This document shows positions 45,685 through 53,755 of a stretch of 64,000 bases of DNA, piece after piece. This DNA comes from Nocardia aurea (GTDB taxonomy: Bacteria > Actinomycetota > Actinomycetes > Mycobacteriales > Mycobacteriaceae), in contig NZ_QCYJ01000127.1 of the NCBI RefSeq assembly GCF_003123685.1, positions 372,001 to 436,000 on the forward strand. Direction: 5' to 3'. Numbering within the stretch: the first letter of the stretch is position 1; every line of letters begins with the position of its first letter. Below the pieces are notes generated by a model. The model was not told where the DNA came from. It saw nothing but the letters and a program-made list of their open reading frames with translations, and did not search any database. The position numbers and the translations under genes are program-made.

Positions 45685-47553
45685 ATGAGAATTCGGCCGC
45701 GACGTCAGCTTCTCGACCTGTGGCGAGCCGTACTCGCCCACTCCTACCGAGACGGAGAATGGGTCTGGGGCGGACGCGATGGCAGTAACTCGATCAGCGA
45801 CGCCGAACAGCTTCTGTGTCTGCTGTATCCCGCGACCGAGATCGAAGCCTTCAATCTCGATCAACCCGACAACATCGCCTCCGACACCCAGAAGTCCCTC
45901 GGATTGTTCGGCGAGGAGACCAGGATCGGCCGCAGACTCGTCGAACTCGTCGATGAATATCTCGACCGCTACACCGACCCCGACGGTCGACCCGTCTTCG
46001 CCGCGGACACCTACATGCATTCCGACATCGACGATGATCCACCGACGGACGCCCAGCGCGGTCTCGAGGTCGTCGACTCCTTTTCGATGTCGTTGAGTCT
46101 CTGCCTCGCATCCCTGCGCTTTCTGCGTGGCTTCCAGAGATTCGTCGACGGTGAGGTGCGTTTGGAGGCCAAACACCTCAGCGAGAAGATCCCCGTTGTC
46201 GCGGGAAAGGTCTCCACCCGGCTCACCGCGGCCATGGTCGGCTTGTTGCGCAGTTTCGTGATCCACACGCCGGCCGTGAAATCACCCGACGGTCGCGAGA
46301 TCCTGCGAACGATCAACCAGAACAGGGACCGCGAAGCGATCGTGCTGGAGCAGTTGGCGGCAGTGCTGGATTCGCTGCGTGTGCGCACCGCGAGCGAGGT
46401 GCGCCTCGCCCAAGCCGCTCCCGAGGTCACCGGTACCGACATCTTCGATGACAAACTACTGTTCGAATGCGGATGGGCGTGGGGCATCGCCGACACCGCC
46501 GCGGCGATCGAGGTCGCCTCACCCTTCGTAGGCACCGCTCCCGGTTATGCCACGACGCGCCCCTATCTGTATTTCACCGCGGTCGCACTCGACGGCATCA
46601 TCGACCTGTCCTCGCAGCGCATCCGCGAGTCGGATCTACTCACAGGGGAACAACGCAGGCTCGCCGACGCCTTGCAATTGCGCTCCGAACTGGCGCGCAG
46701 CTACTGGTCCACCGTCGCGCGTTTCGGCAGCGGCCGATGGCCCCTGGAAGACATCCCGTGGCGCACCTCCGACGGCGAGGAATCCGACTATTTCAGCCTG
46801 GTGGTCACCGCCATCGTGATCCAGGATCTGGTCTACCGCGACAGCACCGACGATCTCCCCCGCACCATCGCGGTGGCCGATCAACTCGCCAGGCGCGCCC
46901 GAATCACCAGCAGGGTGACCTCGTCCGACCCCGCCGCGTCACTGCACTATCCAGGCGTCCGACTACGCTTGGAAGGCAGCCAGGCCGTCGGCGGACCGCT
47001 GATGTATTGGCACGTACCGGATTTCGTCACCATGATGCTCAAACGGTGTCTGCAGGCCGCTCGCCTGCGCACCAGTGTCGAATTGCGCGACCAACTGATG
47101 ATCTTGGCCGAAGCCGCCATGGACCACCTGGAACGGTGCCAGATCAAACAGGGCCAAGGCGTCGGATTGTGGGACGCCCCCGCGTGGATGTTCGGTGAAG
47201 AGGCCGGGGTATCGGTGCCACCCGGCCCGTCGTGGTTCGTGACCGAAAGAGTGATGGAATGCCTCGTGGTCGCGCACGGCACCTTCCGAAAGTCCTCGCT
47301 GGCACCGGATTCCATGATCACGCGTGCGGTCGACCTGTTGAGCGAGGCAGATCATCTGCTGAATCAGGAGGAACTCGAAGTCGAGGGCGGTGATCTCTCA
47401 CCCCGCCAGGCCACCATCAATCGGATCCGCCATTCGCTCGATAGAGCCCGCACCATTCTGCGCGAACGGCCCGGCACCGCGTACAGTCTCGCGACCGTCG
47501 CGTTGACCCAACTCGACGAACTGGCCTACGCGCGTCATGACGCGGCCAGGTAG
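45685..47553 (+). CDS. SCO2524-family protein (unknown function)
   Basis: A 622-aa protein that I recognise from memory as the SCO2524 family of Streptomyces; the head MRIRPRRQLLDLWRAVLAHS and the blocks GGRDGSNSISDAEQLLCLLYP, LLFECGWAWGI, WSTVARFGSGRWPLEDIPWR and GVGLWDAPAWMFG are the ones I recall. No enzymatic motif, signal peptide or membrane segment is visible; it is rich in helices. It is the first of four genes packed head to tail; the next starts 9 bp after its stop. The family has no described function that I know of. Confidence 0.82.
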   Translation: MRIRPRRQLLDLWRAVLAHSYRDGEWVWGGRDGSNSISDAEQLLCLLYPATEIEAFNLDQPDNIASDTQKSLGLFGEETRIGRRLVELVDEYLDRYTDPDGRPVFAADTYMHSDIDDDPPTDAQRGLEVVDSFSMSLSLCLASLRFLRGFQRFVDGEVRLEAKHLSEKIPVVAGKVSTRLTAAMVGLLRSFVIHTPAVKSPDGREILRTINQNRDREAIVLEQLAAVLDSLRVRTASEVRLAQAAPEVTGTDIFDDKLLFECGWAWGIADTAAAIEVASPFVGTAPGYATTRPYLYFTAVALDGIIDLSSQRIRESDLLTGEQRRLADALQLRSELARSYWSTVARFGSGRWPLEDIPWRTSDGEESDYFSLVVTAIVIQDLVYRDSTDDLPRTIAVADQLARRARITSRVTSSDPAASLHYPGVRLRLEGSQAVGGPLMYWHVPDFVTMMLKRCLQAARLRTSVELRDQLMILAEAAMDHLERCQIKQGQGVGLWDAPAWMFGEEAGVSVPPGPSWFVTERVMECLVVAHGTFRKSSLAPDSMITRAVDLLSEADHLLNQEELEVEGGDLSPRQATINRIRHSLDRARTILRERPGTAYSLATVALTQLDELAYARHDAAR

Positions 47554-47562
47554 GCGGCTGCC

Positions 47563-48492
47563 GTGCTCGTATTCTCCACCTCCGACAAGGGCGGCACCGG
47601 GCGGTCGGTGACCAGTTCCAACATTGCCTACCGGCTCTGCGTGGACGGCCACGACGTCGCCTACGTCGATTTCGATTTCGGTTCTCCGACCTCCGGTTCG
47701 CTGTTCGAGATCACTTCCGTACAACGCGGTCTTCCGGTCAGCGACGAAGACAGCGAGGTCGGTGTACATCGATATCTGCTGGGCAGCAGCGCGCGGTGCG
47801 CCCGTTTCGATGTGGGAGCCACCACCGACAGGTCCGGGCTGAGGAATACCGGTTCGAGTACCGGTCGGCTGGTACTGCTGCCTGGTGACGAAGGCGGCGC
47901 GGAATTCCTGACCTGCAACAACACGACGGTGACCCGGTGCGCGCAGTTGCTGACCGAATTGGACCAAGAATTCTCCATCGTGGTGGTGGATTTGAGCGCC
48001 GGTCGTTCCGTGGCTCTCGAAATCGCCTTGAAAACAACGGCTCTGGAGCAGTTGCGCGACCACTCGACGCGTTGGCTCATCTTTCACCGATGGACTCGCC
48101 AACATATCCTCGCCGCGGCCGGCCTGGTCTACGGGCCGAACGGCCTGCTGAACACCGGCGTGAACTACGGTCACAAGAGGGAAGAATTGCTGGGGTCCGT
48201 GCGCTACGTACGCACGGCGGTTCCGGGATCCGGCGTCGGCTCGGGCGGCGAAGGAGCCCAGTCGACGTGGTTGCAGGAGCAGAACGCGGCGCTCAAAAGA
48301 CTGGCGACCACCAGCAAATTGGGTATGACGGCGCTGCTTGGAGCCACCCCGATCGAACCCGTGCTGCAATGGCGGGAGCAGATCATCCTCGACAGCGACG
48401 TGGATGCGAACATCGCGGCCCCGGAGACCGTCGCCGCGTATCAGTTGCTCGCCCGTCGCCTGATGGACAACGCCGCCTGGGAGAGACTGTAG
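47563..48492 (+). CDS. SCO2523-family variant P-loop ATPase (ParA/MinD-like)
   Basis: A 309-aa P-loop protein of the SIMIBI/ParA type. The Walker A loop is DKGGTGRSV at residues 8-16: it keeps the deviant lysine (K9) but has Arg14 where the family has the P-loop lysine. The Walker A-prime equivalent is YVDFDFGSPTSG and Walker B is IVVVDLSAGRS. I recall the SCO2523 family as 'variant P-loop', and this matches. Such proteins usually bind ATP, dimerise and interact with partners. GTG start, and the next gene's ATG directly abuts its stop. A role in chromosome partitioning is not suggested by context (no parB). Confidence 0.88.
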   Translation: MLVFSTSDKGGTGRSVTSSNIAYRLCVDGHDVAYVDFDFGSPTSGSLFEITSVQRGLPVSDEDSEVGVHRYLLGSSARCARFDVGATTDRSGLRNTGSSTGRLVLLPGDEGGAEFLTCNNTTVTRCAQLLTELDQEFSIVVVDLSAGRSVALEIALKTTALEQLRDHSTRWLIFHRWTRQHILAAAGLVYGPNGLLNTGVNYGHKREELLGSVRYVRTAVPGSGVGSGGEGAQSTWLQEQNAALKRLATTSKLGMTALLGATPIEPVLQWREQIILDSDVDANIAAPETVAAYQLLARRLMDNAAWERL

Positions 48493-49491
48493 ATGTCCGA
48501 ACTACAGCGGTATACCGAAGAGCACGACGTGCGACGTGACGACCGACTGGAACTGTCGCATCTTTCCGTCGAGGTAGGACATTTCTACCTCAACGACATC
48601 TCCGGTGACACCGAACGCGTGAAGGCGGAATTTCGTCGGATCGTCCCGTTGGTCGAAGCGTTCAAAGTCGCGGCCCGAATTCAATTCGGGCCCGATGCAA
48701 GAATAAGCACCTGCTATCTGATCGACGACTACTTCCAGCCGGACACGGACCCGGCCCCCATTCTAGAGAAGTTGCTGTCCGCCGCCACCGAAAGCGGACT
48801 GGAAATCGACTACCTGGCCAGAGAATCCGGGTGCGCGACCATGCCGAAATTCGTCAACGGCGTTGTCACCGAGGACTTCTTCCCGGTGGCCGAAATGGTG
48901 GCCGCCAGAATCGTCGCCGCACCGGAACATCCCGCCACCGGCAGGCGGCCGCCCACGGTGGAATCCGGATGGCTCTGCAACGGCACACGATCGTCGGATT
49001 TCGTACCGGATCAAGCCATGCGTGAACGGCCGTACCAGCCTCCCGAAGAGTTCGGACGCCGCGAGCATTCCATTTTCCTCGATGTCGAGTTGTGGAGCAG
49101 GACTGCCGACGGCAACCGGAGATGGTCGTGTCCGTTCCTGGCGACGGTGTGGCAGCTCCTACGCCTGGGAATGCTGCGCTACGGCGGCGAACCCGTGGTG
49201 CAACCGTTGGACTGGGACGGTGAACCGTGGCCGGATCGCTGGAAGGACGTGGCACCGATCATCCGACTCAACCCGTCCGCGCATCCATTCCAGGCTTACC
49301 GCACCCTGTCCATGTTGCCCAAGCGCTACATCAGTATCGAACACGCGGTGCGGCTCGTCCTCGATCATCTCGATCAGGACGAGGACGTCACCGCCGACAT
49401 CATCGAGCGCGCCGGACGGGACGACCCGCCGGTCGAGGTATCGGAGAGAATCAGCGATCGACTATCGCACCTGTTACTGGACGGCCCCTGA
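48493..49491 (+). CDS. SCO2522-family protein (unknown function)
   Basis: A 332-aa protein recognised from memory as SCO2522-like. Landmarks are LSHLSVEVGHFYLNDI, ISTCYLIDDYF, IDYLARESGCA, SGWLCNGTRSSDF and HSIFLDVELWS. The last part (WSCPFLATVWQLLRLGMLR) is also family-like. No catalytic site is known to me. It starts directly after the ATPase stop and its TGA abuts the next ATG, so the genes must be translationally coupled. Confidence 0.83.
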   Translation: MSELQRYTEEHDVRRDDRLELSHLSVEVGHFYLNDISGDTERVKAEFRRIVPLVEAFKVAARIQFGPDARISTCYLIDDYFQPDTDPAPILEKLLSAATESGLEIDYLARESGCATMPKFVNGVVTEDFFPVAEMVAARIVAAPEHPATGRRPPTVESGWLCNGTRSSDFVPDQAMRERPYQPPEEFGRREHSIFLDVELWSRTADGNRRWSCPFLATVWQLLRLGMLRYGGEPVVQPLDWDGEPWPDRWKDVAPIIRLNPSAHPFQAYRTLSMLPKRYISIEHAVRLVLDHLDQDEDVTADIIERAGRDDPPVEVSERISDRLSHLLLDGP

Positions 49492-50424
49492 ATGGCCGCG
49501 CCGCTGGTGGTACTCGGCGAGGTGCACACCGGCCTGCTGCCTTCGTCGACCCCGCTCGGCCGCGTTCAGACGTTCGACGTATTGGCCCTGATGCCCGGCC
49601 ATTCCGTCACCTGGCGTGAACGACCGATCCGGCTGGCGACGTCGCCGGCCGTCGGCGTCGGCGTCGATTGCGAGGTGCGCATCGGCGCGGGCACCACCCA
49701 TATCGTCGGCACCGTGGCCACCAGAGCCACACTGATGGGCGGTTGGACGTTGCAATCCTCGGCGTGCACCCGCCTACTTCGCCCCAACGATCGACGCAGG
49801 CAGACGTGGTCGCATTACATCAGTCGCAAAGGGACAACCGAGGTGATAGGCCCGCTCCCCGAAAGAAGTACCGCGGGAGCCGTTCTCGCCGATGGATACC
49901 TCACCGGACCGCCCGGCAAGGAGATTCTGGACATGGCCGCCATCAGCGACCACCTCCTGAATCGGATCCGCTTCGCTGTAGAACTCGACCGACGGCCACC
50001 GCTGCGAACACGCACGACGCGGCTGCGCTGGACGGCGGGTCTCGGGGGCAATTCGGGAACATCGGTCGCATTCCATCTCGGCGCAGGTGTCGACAGAACG
50101 CTGCGGATCACCGTCCGCACCGAGCAGGAACTTCTTGCGGTACAACAGTTCTGCGAGGACGTCGCCGCTCACGACTGGTTGATCACGGTCGTGACCGATG
50201 TCCTCGACGCTGTCGACCGGTATCCGACGCAGATCGATTCGCGACTGGACGAATTGACGACCGTACTCGATCATTTGACCGGCCTGTGGCTACCGGGATC
50301 ATCACATCTCCCGCTAGAGGTGCGCGGACTGTGGAAAGGGCTACAGAACGATCCCGGATTCTCGCGCCAGTGGGCCCTGTTGACCGGTCGGGTCCGTGAC
50401 AAGGTCATCGCGCACCGGAAGTGA
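49492..50424 (+). CDS. SCO2521-family protein (unknown function)
   Basis: A 310-aa protein I recognise as SCO2521-like: VLGEVHTGLLPS at the start, LALMPGHSVTWRERPI, GVDCEVRIG, a Trp/Ser-rich block WSHYISRKG, and a C-terminal region with AAHDWLITVVTDVLD and GSSHLPLEVRGLWKGL. It starts directly at the stop of the SCO2522-like gene. It is the last gene in the operon and ends 17 bp from a converging gene. The SCO2525-type methyltransferase that I recall beside this set in Streptomyces is not seen here. Confidence 0.82.
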   Translation: MAAPLVVLGEVHTGLLPSSTPLGRVQTFDVLALMPGHSVTWRERPIRLATSPAVGVGVDCEVRIGAGTTHIVGTVATRATLMGGWTLQSSACTRLLRPNDRRRQTWSHYISRKGTTEVIGPLPERSTAGAVLADGYLTGPPGKEILDMAAISDHLLNRIRFAVELDRRPPLRTRTTRLRWTAGLGGNSGTSVAFHLGAGVDRTLRITVRTEQELLAVQQFCEDVAAHDWLITVVTDVLDAVDRYPTQIDSRLDELTTVLDHLTGLWLPGSSHLPLEVRGLWKGLQNDPGFSRQWALLTGRVRDKVIAHRK

Positions 50425-50441
50425 ACCGCACAGAACAGACT

Positions 50442-51287
50442 TCACAGTCGGAACCACTTACGCACCAGCAGCGCGAAGAAGACCGACATCGAGACTGCGC
50501 CCATCCACGATTCCAACGCGAACAACGGGTGCGCGCTACTACCCACCGCACGGGCGTCATCGGGACCGATCGGATCCAGAAACGCGGTGACCGTCAAATA
50601 CACGGTTGTCGTCCACGCGATATCCCCCGCGAGTAGCAAGCCGACAGCAGTGAAAACCAAGACCTGACCAACCACCCAGCCGAGCAGATACGAGGGCCGA
50701 TATCCGTAACCGCACAGAAGGAATGCGGCGTGCCCAGCCCACCTGCGCACCCGTGATTTCGTCGCGGCTGTATTGGCGCGCGCGAAGCGGATCCCACATC
50801 GCTCCTCGCCCCGGCGGTCTTCGCTCAACGCGTACAACCTCGTGGCGCGCCGGAACGCCAGGACGGACAGATCGGTCAGCCCGTGTGTCGACAGCGCATC
50901 ACCCAGCGCCTCGAATATCTCGGCCAGCGCGAGGTTCTGACGCGCGTGCAAGGGGCTGCAGAAGTCCAACTCGGCCGCGATGAGCAGAGCGACCTCTCGT
51001 GCTCGTGGATCGTCGTAGTCGAACTGGCCGTGTAGCAATTCAGCTGATCGATGCCCGACGACACGGTTCCCCGCCAGCGCGATTTCGGCGCCGTACCTCT
51101 CGAGCATCTTCGTCATACACTCGTCGAACGATCTGGGATACGAGTCGTCGTCGGCGTTCTCGGGGTCGAGTCCGTCGACATAGGCGATAGCCAACCTTCT
51201 GGTCCGGTCCGAGACGGATTCATCGAGATCCTTCGAATCGGCCACACACACCAGTATATGGAGTTGGCTCTTCGCGCGATCGAACAT
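50442..51287 (-). CDS. Membrane protein with degenerate 2TM channel-like C-terminus
   Basis: A 281-aa protein. Residues 1-185 are soluble and helical, with a tetratricopeptide-like region around 115-165 (ARQNLALAEIFEALGDALSTHG and LSVLAFRRATRLYALSEDR). Residues 200-281 look like a two-helix potassium-channel pore module: TM1 about 201-220, a pore-helix-like TTTVYLTVTAFLDPIGPDD and TM2 about 256-275 ending ALLVRKWFRL. The TxGYG selectivity filter is missing; the place is taken by FLDPIGPDD. It may be a membrane receptor or effector. It converges on the SCO2521-like gene. Codon use is less GC-biased than in the flanking genes. Confidence 0.6.
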   Translation of the reverse strand: MFDRAKSQLHILVCVADSKDLDESVSDRTRRLAIAYVDGLDPENADDDSYPRSFDECMTKMLERYGAEIALAGNRVVGHRSAELLHGQFDYDDPRAREVALLIAAELDFCSPLHARQNLALAEIFEALGDALSTHGLTDLSVLAFRRATRLYALSEDRRGEERCGIRFARANTAATKSRVRRWAGHAAFLLCGYGYRPSYLLGWVVGQVLVFTAVGLLLAGDIAWTTTVYLTVTAFLDPIGPDDARAVGSSAHPLFALESWMGAVSMSVFFALLVRKWFRL

Positions 51288-51330
51288 CCGGTCCGAACCT
51301 CGTCGAGGGGTCGGACCGGAGAAGTCTCAG

Positions 51331-51888
51331 CTATACCGTGACTGAACCCTGGTGCGTGGATAGCGCCGAAGTGGCGGAAAGGAAATCGGAGTACCGGCGC
51401 TCGAGAGTACGTGGGGACACCTCTCGCGCTGCGAGCTCGCACTCCATCACGAGCCGCGCTTGGTCCGGCCCGAAGTAGTGGTCGTCCTTGTCGACGATGG
51501 TGAATCCCGCCTGATCGAACACCCGCCTTGCCCGCACGTTGTCCGGACGTACGGTCAGTTCGATTACGGAGACGTCGGCGTCGACACAGGCCTCCAACGC
51601 CTTCCCGAGGAGACGTCTGCCGATCCCCTTGTTCTGATAGTCCTCCGCAACCGCCAATGATGCCAACAGCGTCTTGTCGGCTCCGATCAGCACCAGCGCG
51701 TGACCGATCATCTTTCCGTTCAATTCGGCAACCAGCCAATGCTTTCCACTGACGGCGTACAGTTGCCTCAAGATCGTATATTGATATGTCGTGTCATCGA
51801 ATAGACTCTGCTCCAACCACTCGATACCCCTGAGATCCTCGAGCTGAGCAGGCCGATATCCCTCGGGCCCATCCTCGGCGATATTCAT
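51331..51888 (-). CDS. GNAT-family N-acetyltransferase
   Basis: A 185-aa acetyltransferase. The acetyl-CoA-binding motif A is LASLAVAEDYQNKGIGRRLLGKAL (Q-x-x-G-x-G/R pattern), followed by VRPDNVRARRVFDQAGFTIV. This resembles RimI-like protein acetyltransferases, but the substrate is unknown. The ATG at 51888 has GGGAG upstream. It lies 43 bp upstream of the membrane-protein gene on the same strand and may share its transcript. Confidence 0.85.
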   Translation of the reverse strand: MNIAEDGPEGYRPAQLEDLRGIEWLEQSLFDDTTYQYTILRQLYAVSGKHWLVAELNGKMIGHALVLIGADKTLLASLAVAEDYQNKGIGRRLLGKALEACVDADVSVIELTVRPDNVRARRVFDQAGFTIVDKDDHYFGPDQARLVMECELAAREVSPRTLERRYSDFLSATSALSTHQGSVTV

Positions 51889-51990
51889 GTTCTCCCTTCT
51901 ACCGTCAGGACGTTTATCGTCAGGGCATGGGCCGCCATAACAAGTTGGATCGACTACCATATGACGTCCATATTCGCCGACCGCGCCAGT

Positions 51991-52272
51991 CTAGAGCTGC
52001 CGACGCTGGCGGGTGCGACTACTGACGGGACGCGCCGAAGCAACGCCGAGCACAGCCACGTCGACGGCCCGGAACCGGTTCAGAGTATCCGCTCCACCGT
52101 TCCAGTTCCATTCCTCGCCTGTTAATCTCGGCTTACGGTAAGCCGGATAGACATCCGGCATCCATCCCTCGCCGATCCTCACCGTGTCATACACCCTTTC
52201 ATCGAACGACGCCGTGCCGCACCGACAGCTGCCGACTCGCCACAGAATCGGAATCCGTTCGAAATCCGACAC
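51991..52272 (-). CDS. Possible small hypothetical protein
   Basis: An open frame of 93 codons starting GTG 52272 (VSDFERIPILWRVGSC) and containing a tidy segment RIGEGWMPDVYPAYRKPRL, TGEEWNWNGGADTL and FRAVDVAVLGVAS. Codon bias is only moderate and no family is recognised. It could be a genuine short gene, or a remnant of a decayed one together with the stretch just upstream. Confidence 0.3.
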   Translation of the reverse strand: MSDFERIPILWRVGSCRCGTASFDERVYDTVRIGEGWMPDVYPAYRKPRLTGEEWNWNGGADTLNRFRAVDVAVLGVASARPVSSRTRQRRQL

Positions 52273-52325
52273 GCGTTGTCGGCCGCATATCGCCCTCGGT
52301 ACATGTGGATCGAGTACCCCCAGCG

Positions 52326-52548
52326 AAGTCGATGACGCACGTCCGCCGGATTGTCATCGACACCTCGGTGACAGACCGGATCGCCGCATCCCCGAAGCCG
52401 ACGGCGAATTCCCACCTACCCGGTACCAGCCGCAGCTGCGGATCCCCCGGCCGGTCAGCGATAACCGCAATGGATATTCCAGTGTGGTCGCGTCAGATAC
52501 GTGCGCTCGGGGACAGTTCGTTTCGCCCGCGGGGCCGTAACGCTCGTG
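52326..52548 (-). pseudogene. Possible frameshifted coding remnant
   Basis: On the minus strand, a frame reading SDATTLEYPLRLSLTG passes, after a shift near 52445, into another reading GDPQLRLVPGRWEFAVGFGD and SVTEVSMTIRRTCVIDFAGG. Third positions in the second part are strongly GC-biased, as in real genes of this window. No good start or complete frame exists. This is tentative. Confidence 0.25.
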
Positions 52549-52783
52549 TCATCTGCGCTTCCGGCGTGCCCCGGGTCAGGACTGCGGCTGTCCTCCATCC
52601 CGGCAAGTCGACTACGTGTTGTGACTCCTCTTACGACGGTTCACATCCACCACCGGTACGCACGAGAAGTCCAGCAAGGCAACGCCTGTCGATGTCCCTC
52701 GGAGTGCTTCGAAGAATCGCGGCCCTGCGCGATCAGCGCACCAGATATCGACTCCGGCGCGGCTGTACGCGTCCCAGCCACCG

Positions 52784-53635
52784 TCACAGCATCAAGCGGA
52801 CCATATCCGCCGCCCGCGCCAGACCCGGAAAAGCGTCCGGCGTCGAACGCGGATGCAAAGCGTGCACCGCGAGCCGAAACATGACCGCGCGCAACAACAT
52901 CTGCGGCCATTCCGGCAGGTCTGCCCAGCGGTCGAGCAACCCGTCGTCGGCGCCGCCCCACGCCAGCGCGTCGATGACGATGACGCCCGCGGCCCATTGG
53001 GGTGGACGCCAGTACGGTGTCAGGTCCGAGAGACCGGGGGTTCCCGGTCCGGAGAACAGGACGGTGCCGAAGAGGTCGCCGTGCACCAGTTGTGGGGGTG
53101 TTCTGACGGATTTGCGCAGTGTCGCCAACTGACCGATCAGCTCCATGCTGCGGATGCCGTCCGGGGTGGCGGGTGGGGGCATGCCGCCCGCGCGCAGGGT
53201 GCGCAGCGGGACGGCTTCCCACGCGGCGCGGTCGGCGGCGACGAAGACGTCGACGTCCATCCACGGCGCGACGGGCGGCTGTACGAGAAAGCGAGGACGT
53301 TCCAGTTCCGCGGTGGCCTGATGCAGGCGCAGCGATACCGAGACGACCTCGTCGTGGCGGGGTTCGGGGAAACCTTCCAGGTGGGTGTCGGCGCGCCAAC
53401 CGGAGACGACGTAGCGGCCGTCGGTGGCGCGCACGGGGCGGGCCAGGCGCACCCCGTCGACCTCGAGGGTCTCGCGGATCTTCGCCGACCACGCGGCGCG
53501 TGCGTGGTCGGCCACGGGGCTGAGCACCACGTCACCGCAGCGCCAGCCACCGTCCCAGTCTCCCAGGGACACCGGGGTCACTTCGCGCAGACCGAACGTC
53601 GCGCGCACGTGCTCGGGGGGTTCCACAGAAGTCAC
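52784..53635 (-). CDS. TIGR02569-type phosphotransferase-like protein
   Basis: A 283-aa actinobacterial protein of the aminoglycoside-phosphotransferase-like fold. LVHGDLFGTVLFSG corresponds to the HGD catalytic loop, and VIVIDALAWGG to the metal-binding Asp. The N-terminal section GLREVTPVSLGDWDGGWRCGDVVLSP is the small lobe. It matches the position of M. tuberculosis Rv3205c next to moeZ, which belongs to the TIGR02569 family as I recall. The GTG at 53635 (VTSVEPPEHV) is the likely start. Substrate unknown. Confidence 0.85.
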   Translation of the reverse strand: MTSVEPPEHVRATFGLREVTPVSLGDWDGGWRCGDVVLSPVADHARAAWSAKIRETLEVDGVRLARPVRATDGRYVVSGWRADTHLEGFPEPRHDEVVSVSLRLHQATAELERPRFLVQPPVAPWMDVDVFVAADRAAWEAVPLRTLRAGGMPPPATPDGIRSMELIGQLATLRKSVRTPPQLVHGDLFGTVLFSGPGTPGLSDLTPYWRPPQWAAGVIVIDALAWGGADDGLLDRWADLPEWPQMLLRAVMFRLAVHALHPRSTPDAFPGLARAADMVRLML

Positions 53636-53755
53636 GGCCGTACCGTACCGCCGGTCTCGGCGGCCCGGAACACTGCCACACCGCCGATCGGGGTCGCGGT
53701 CCGGTGTCGAATTCGTATACCGCGCACCGGGCATGGAACCCGATGCGCGGTGCGA

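Larger units (their letters stand above)
51889..52783. other. Gene-poor 0.9-kb stretch
   Basis: No full gene is well supported. A possible small gene (52272 to 51991, minus) and a possible broken coding stretch (about 52548 to 52326, minus) are listed separately. An odd palindrome CGGCTTAC-G-GTAAGCCG lies at 52129-52145. GC content is visibly lower and less periodic than in the flanks. This is the right edge of the non-syntenic block, next to the TIGR02569-type gene. Confidence 0.45.

Noticed and set aside
47563..48492. Reading the P-loop ATPase as a chromosome or plasmid partition protein (ParA)
   Set aside because: No parB-like gene or parS-type repeat is nearby, and the companion genes match a different conserved neighbourhood.
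50442..51287. Functional potassium channel
   Set aside because: The TxGYG selectivity filter is missing, so a conducting K+ channel is not supported even though the helix arrangement is similar.
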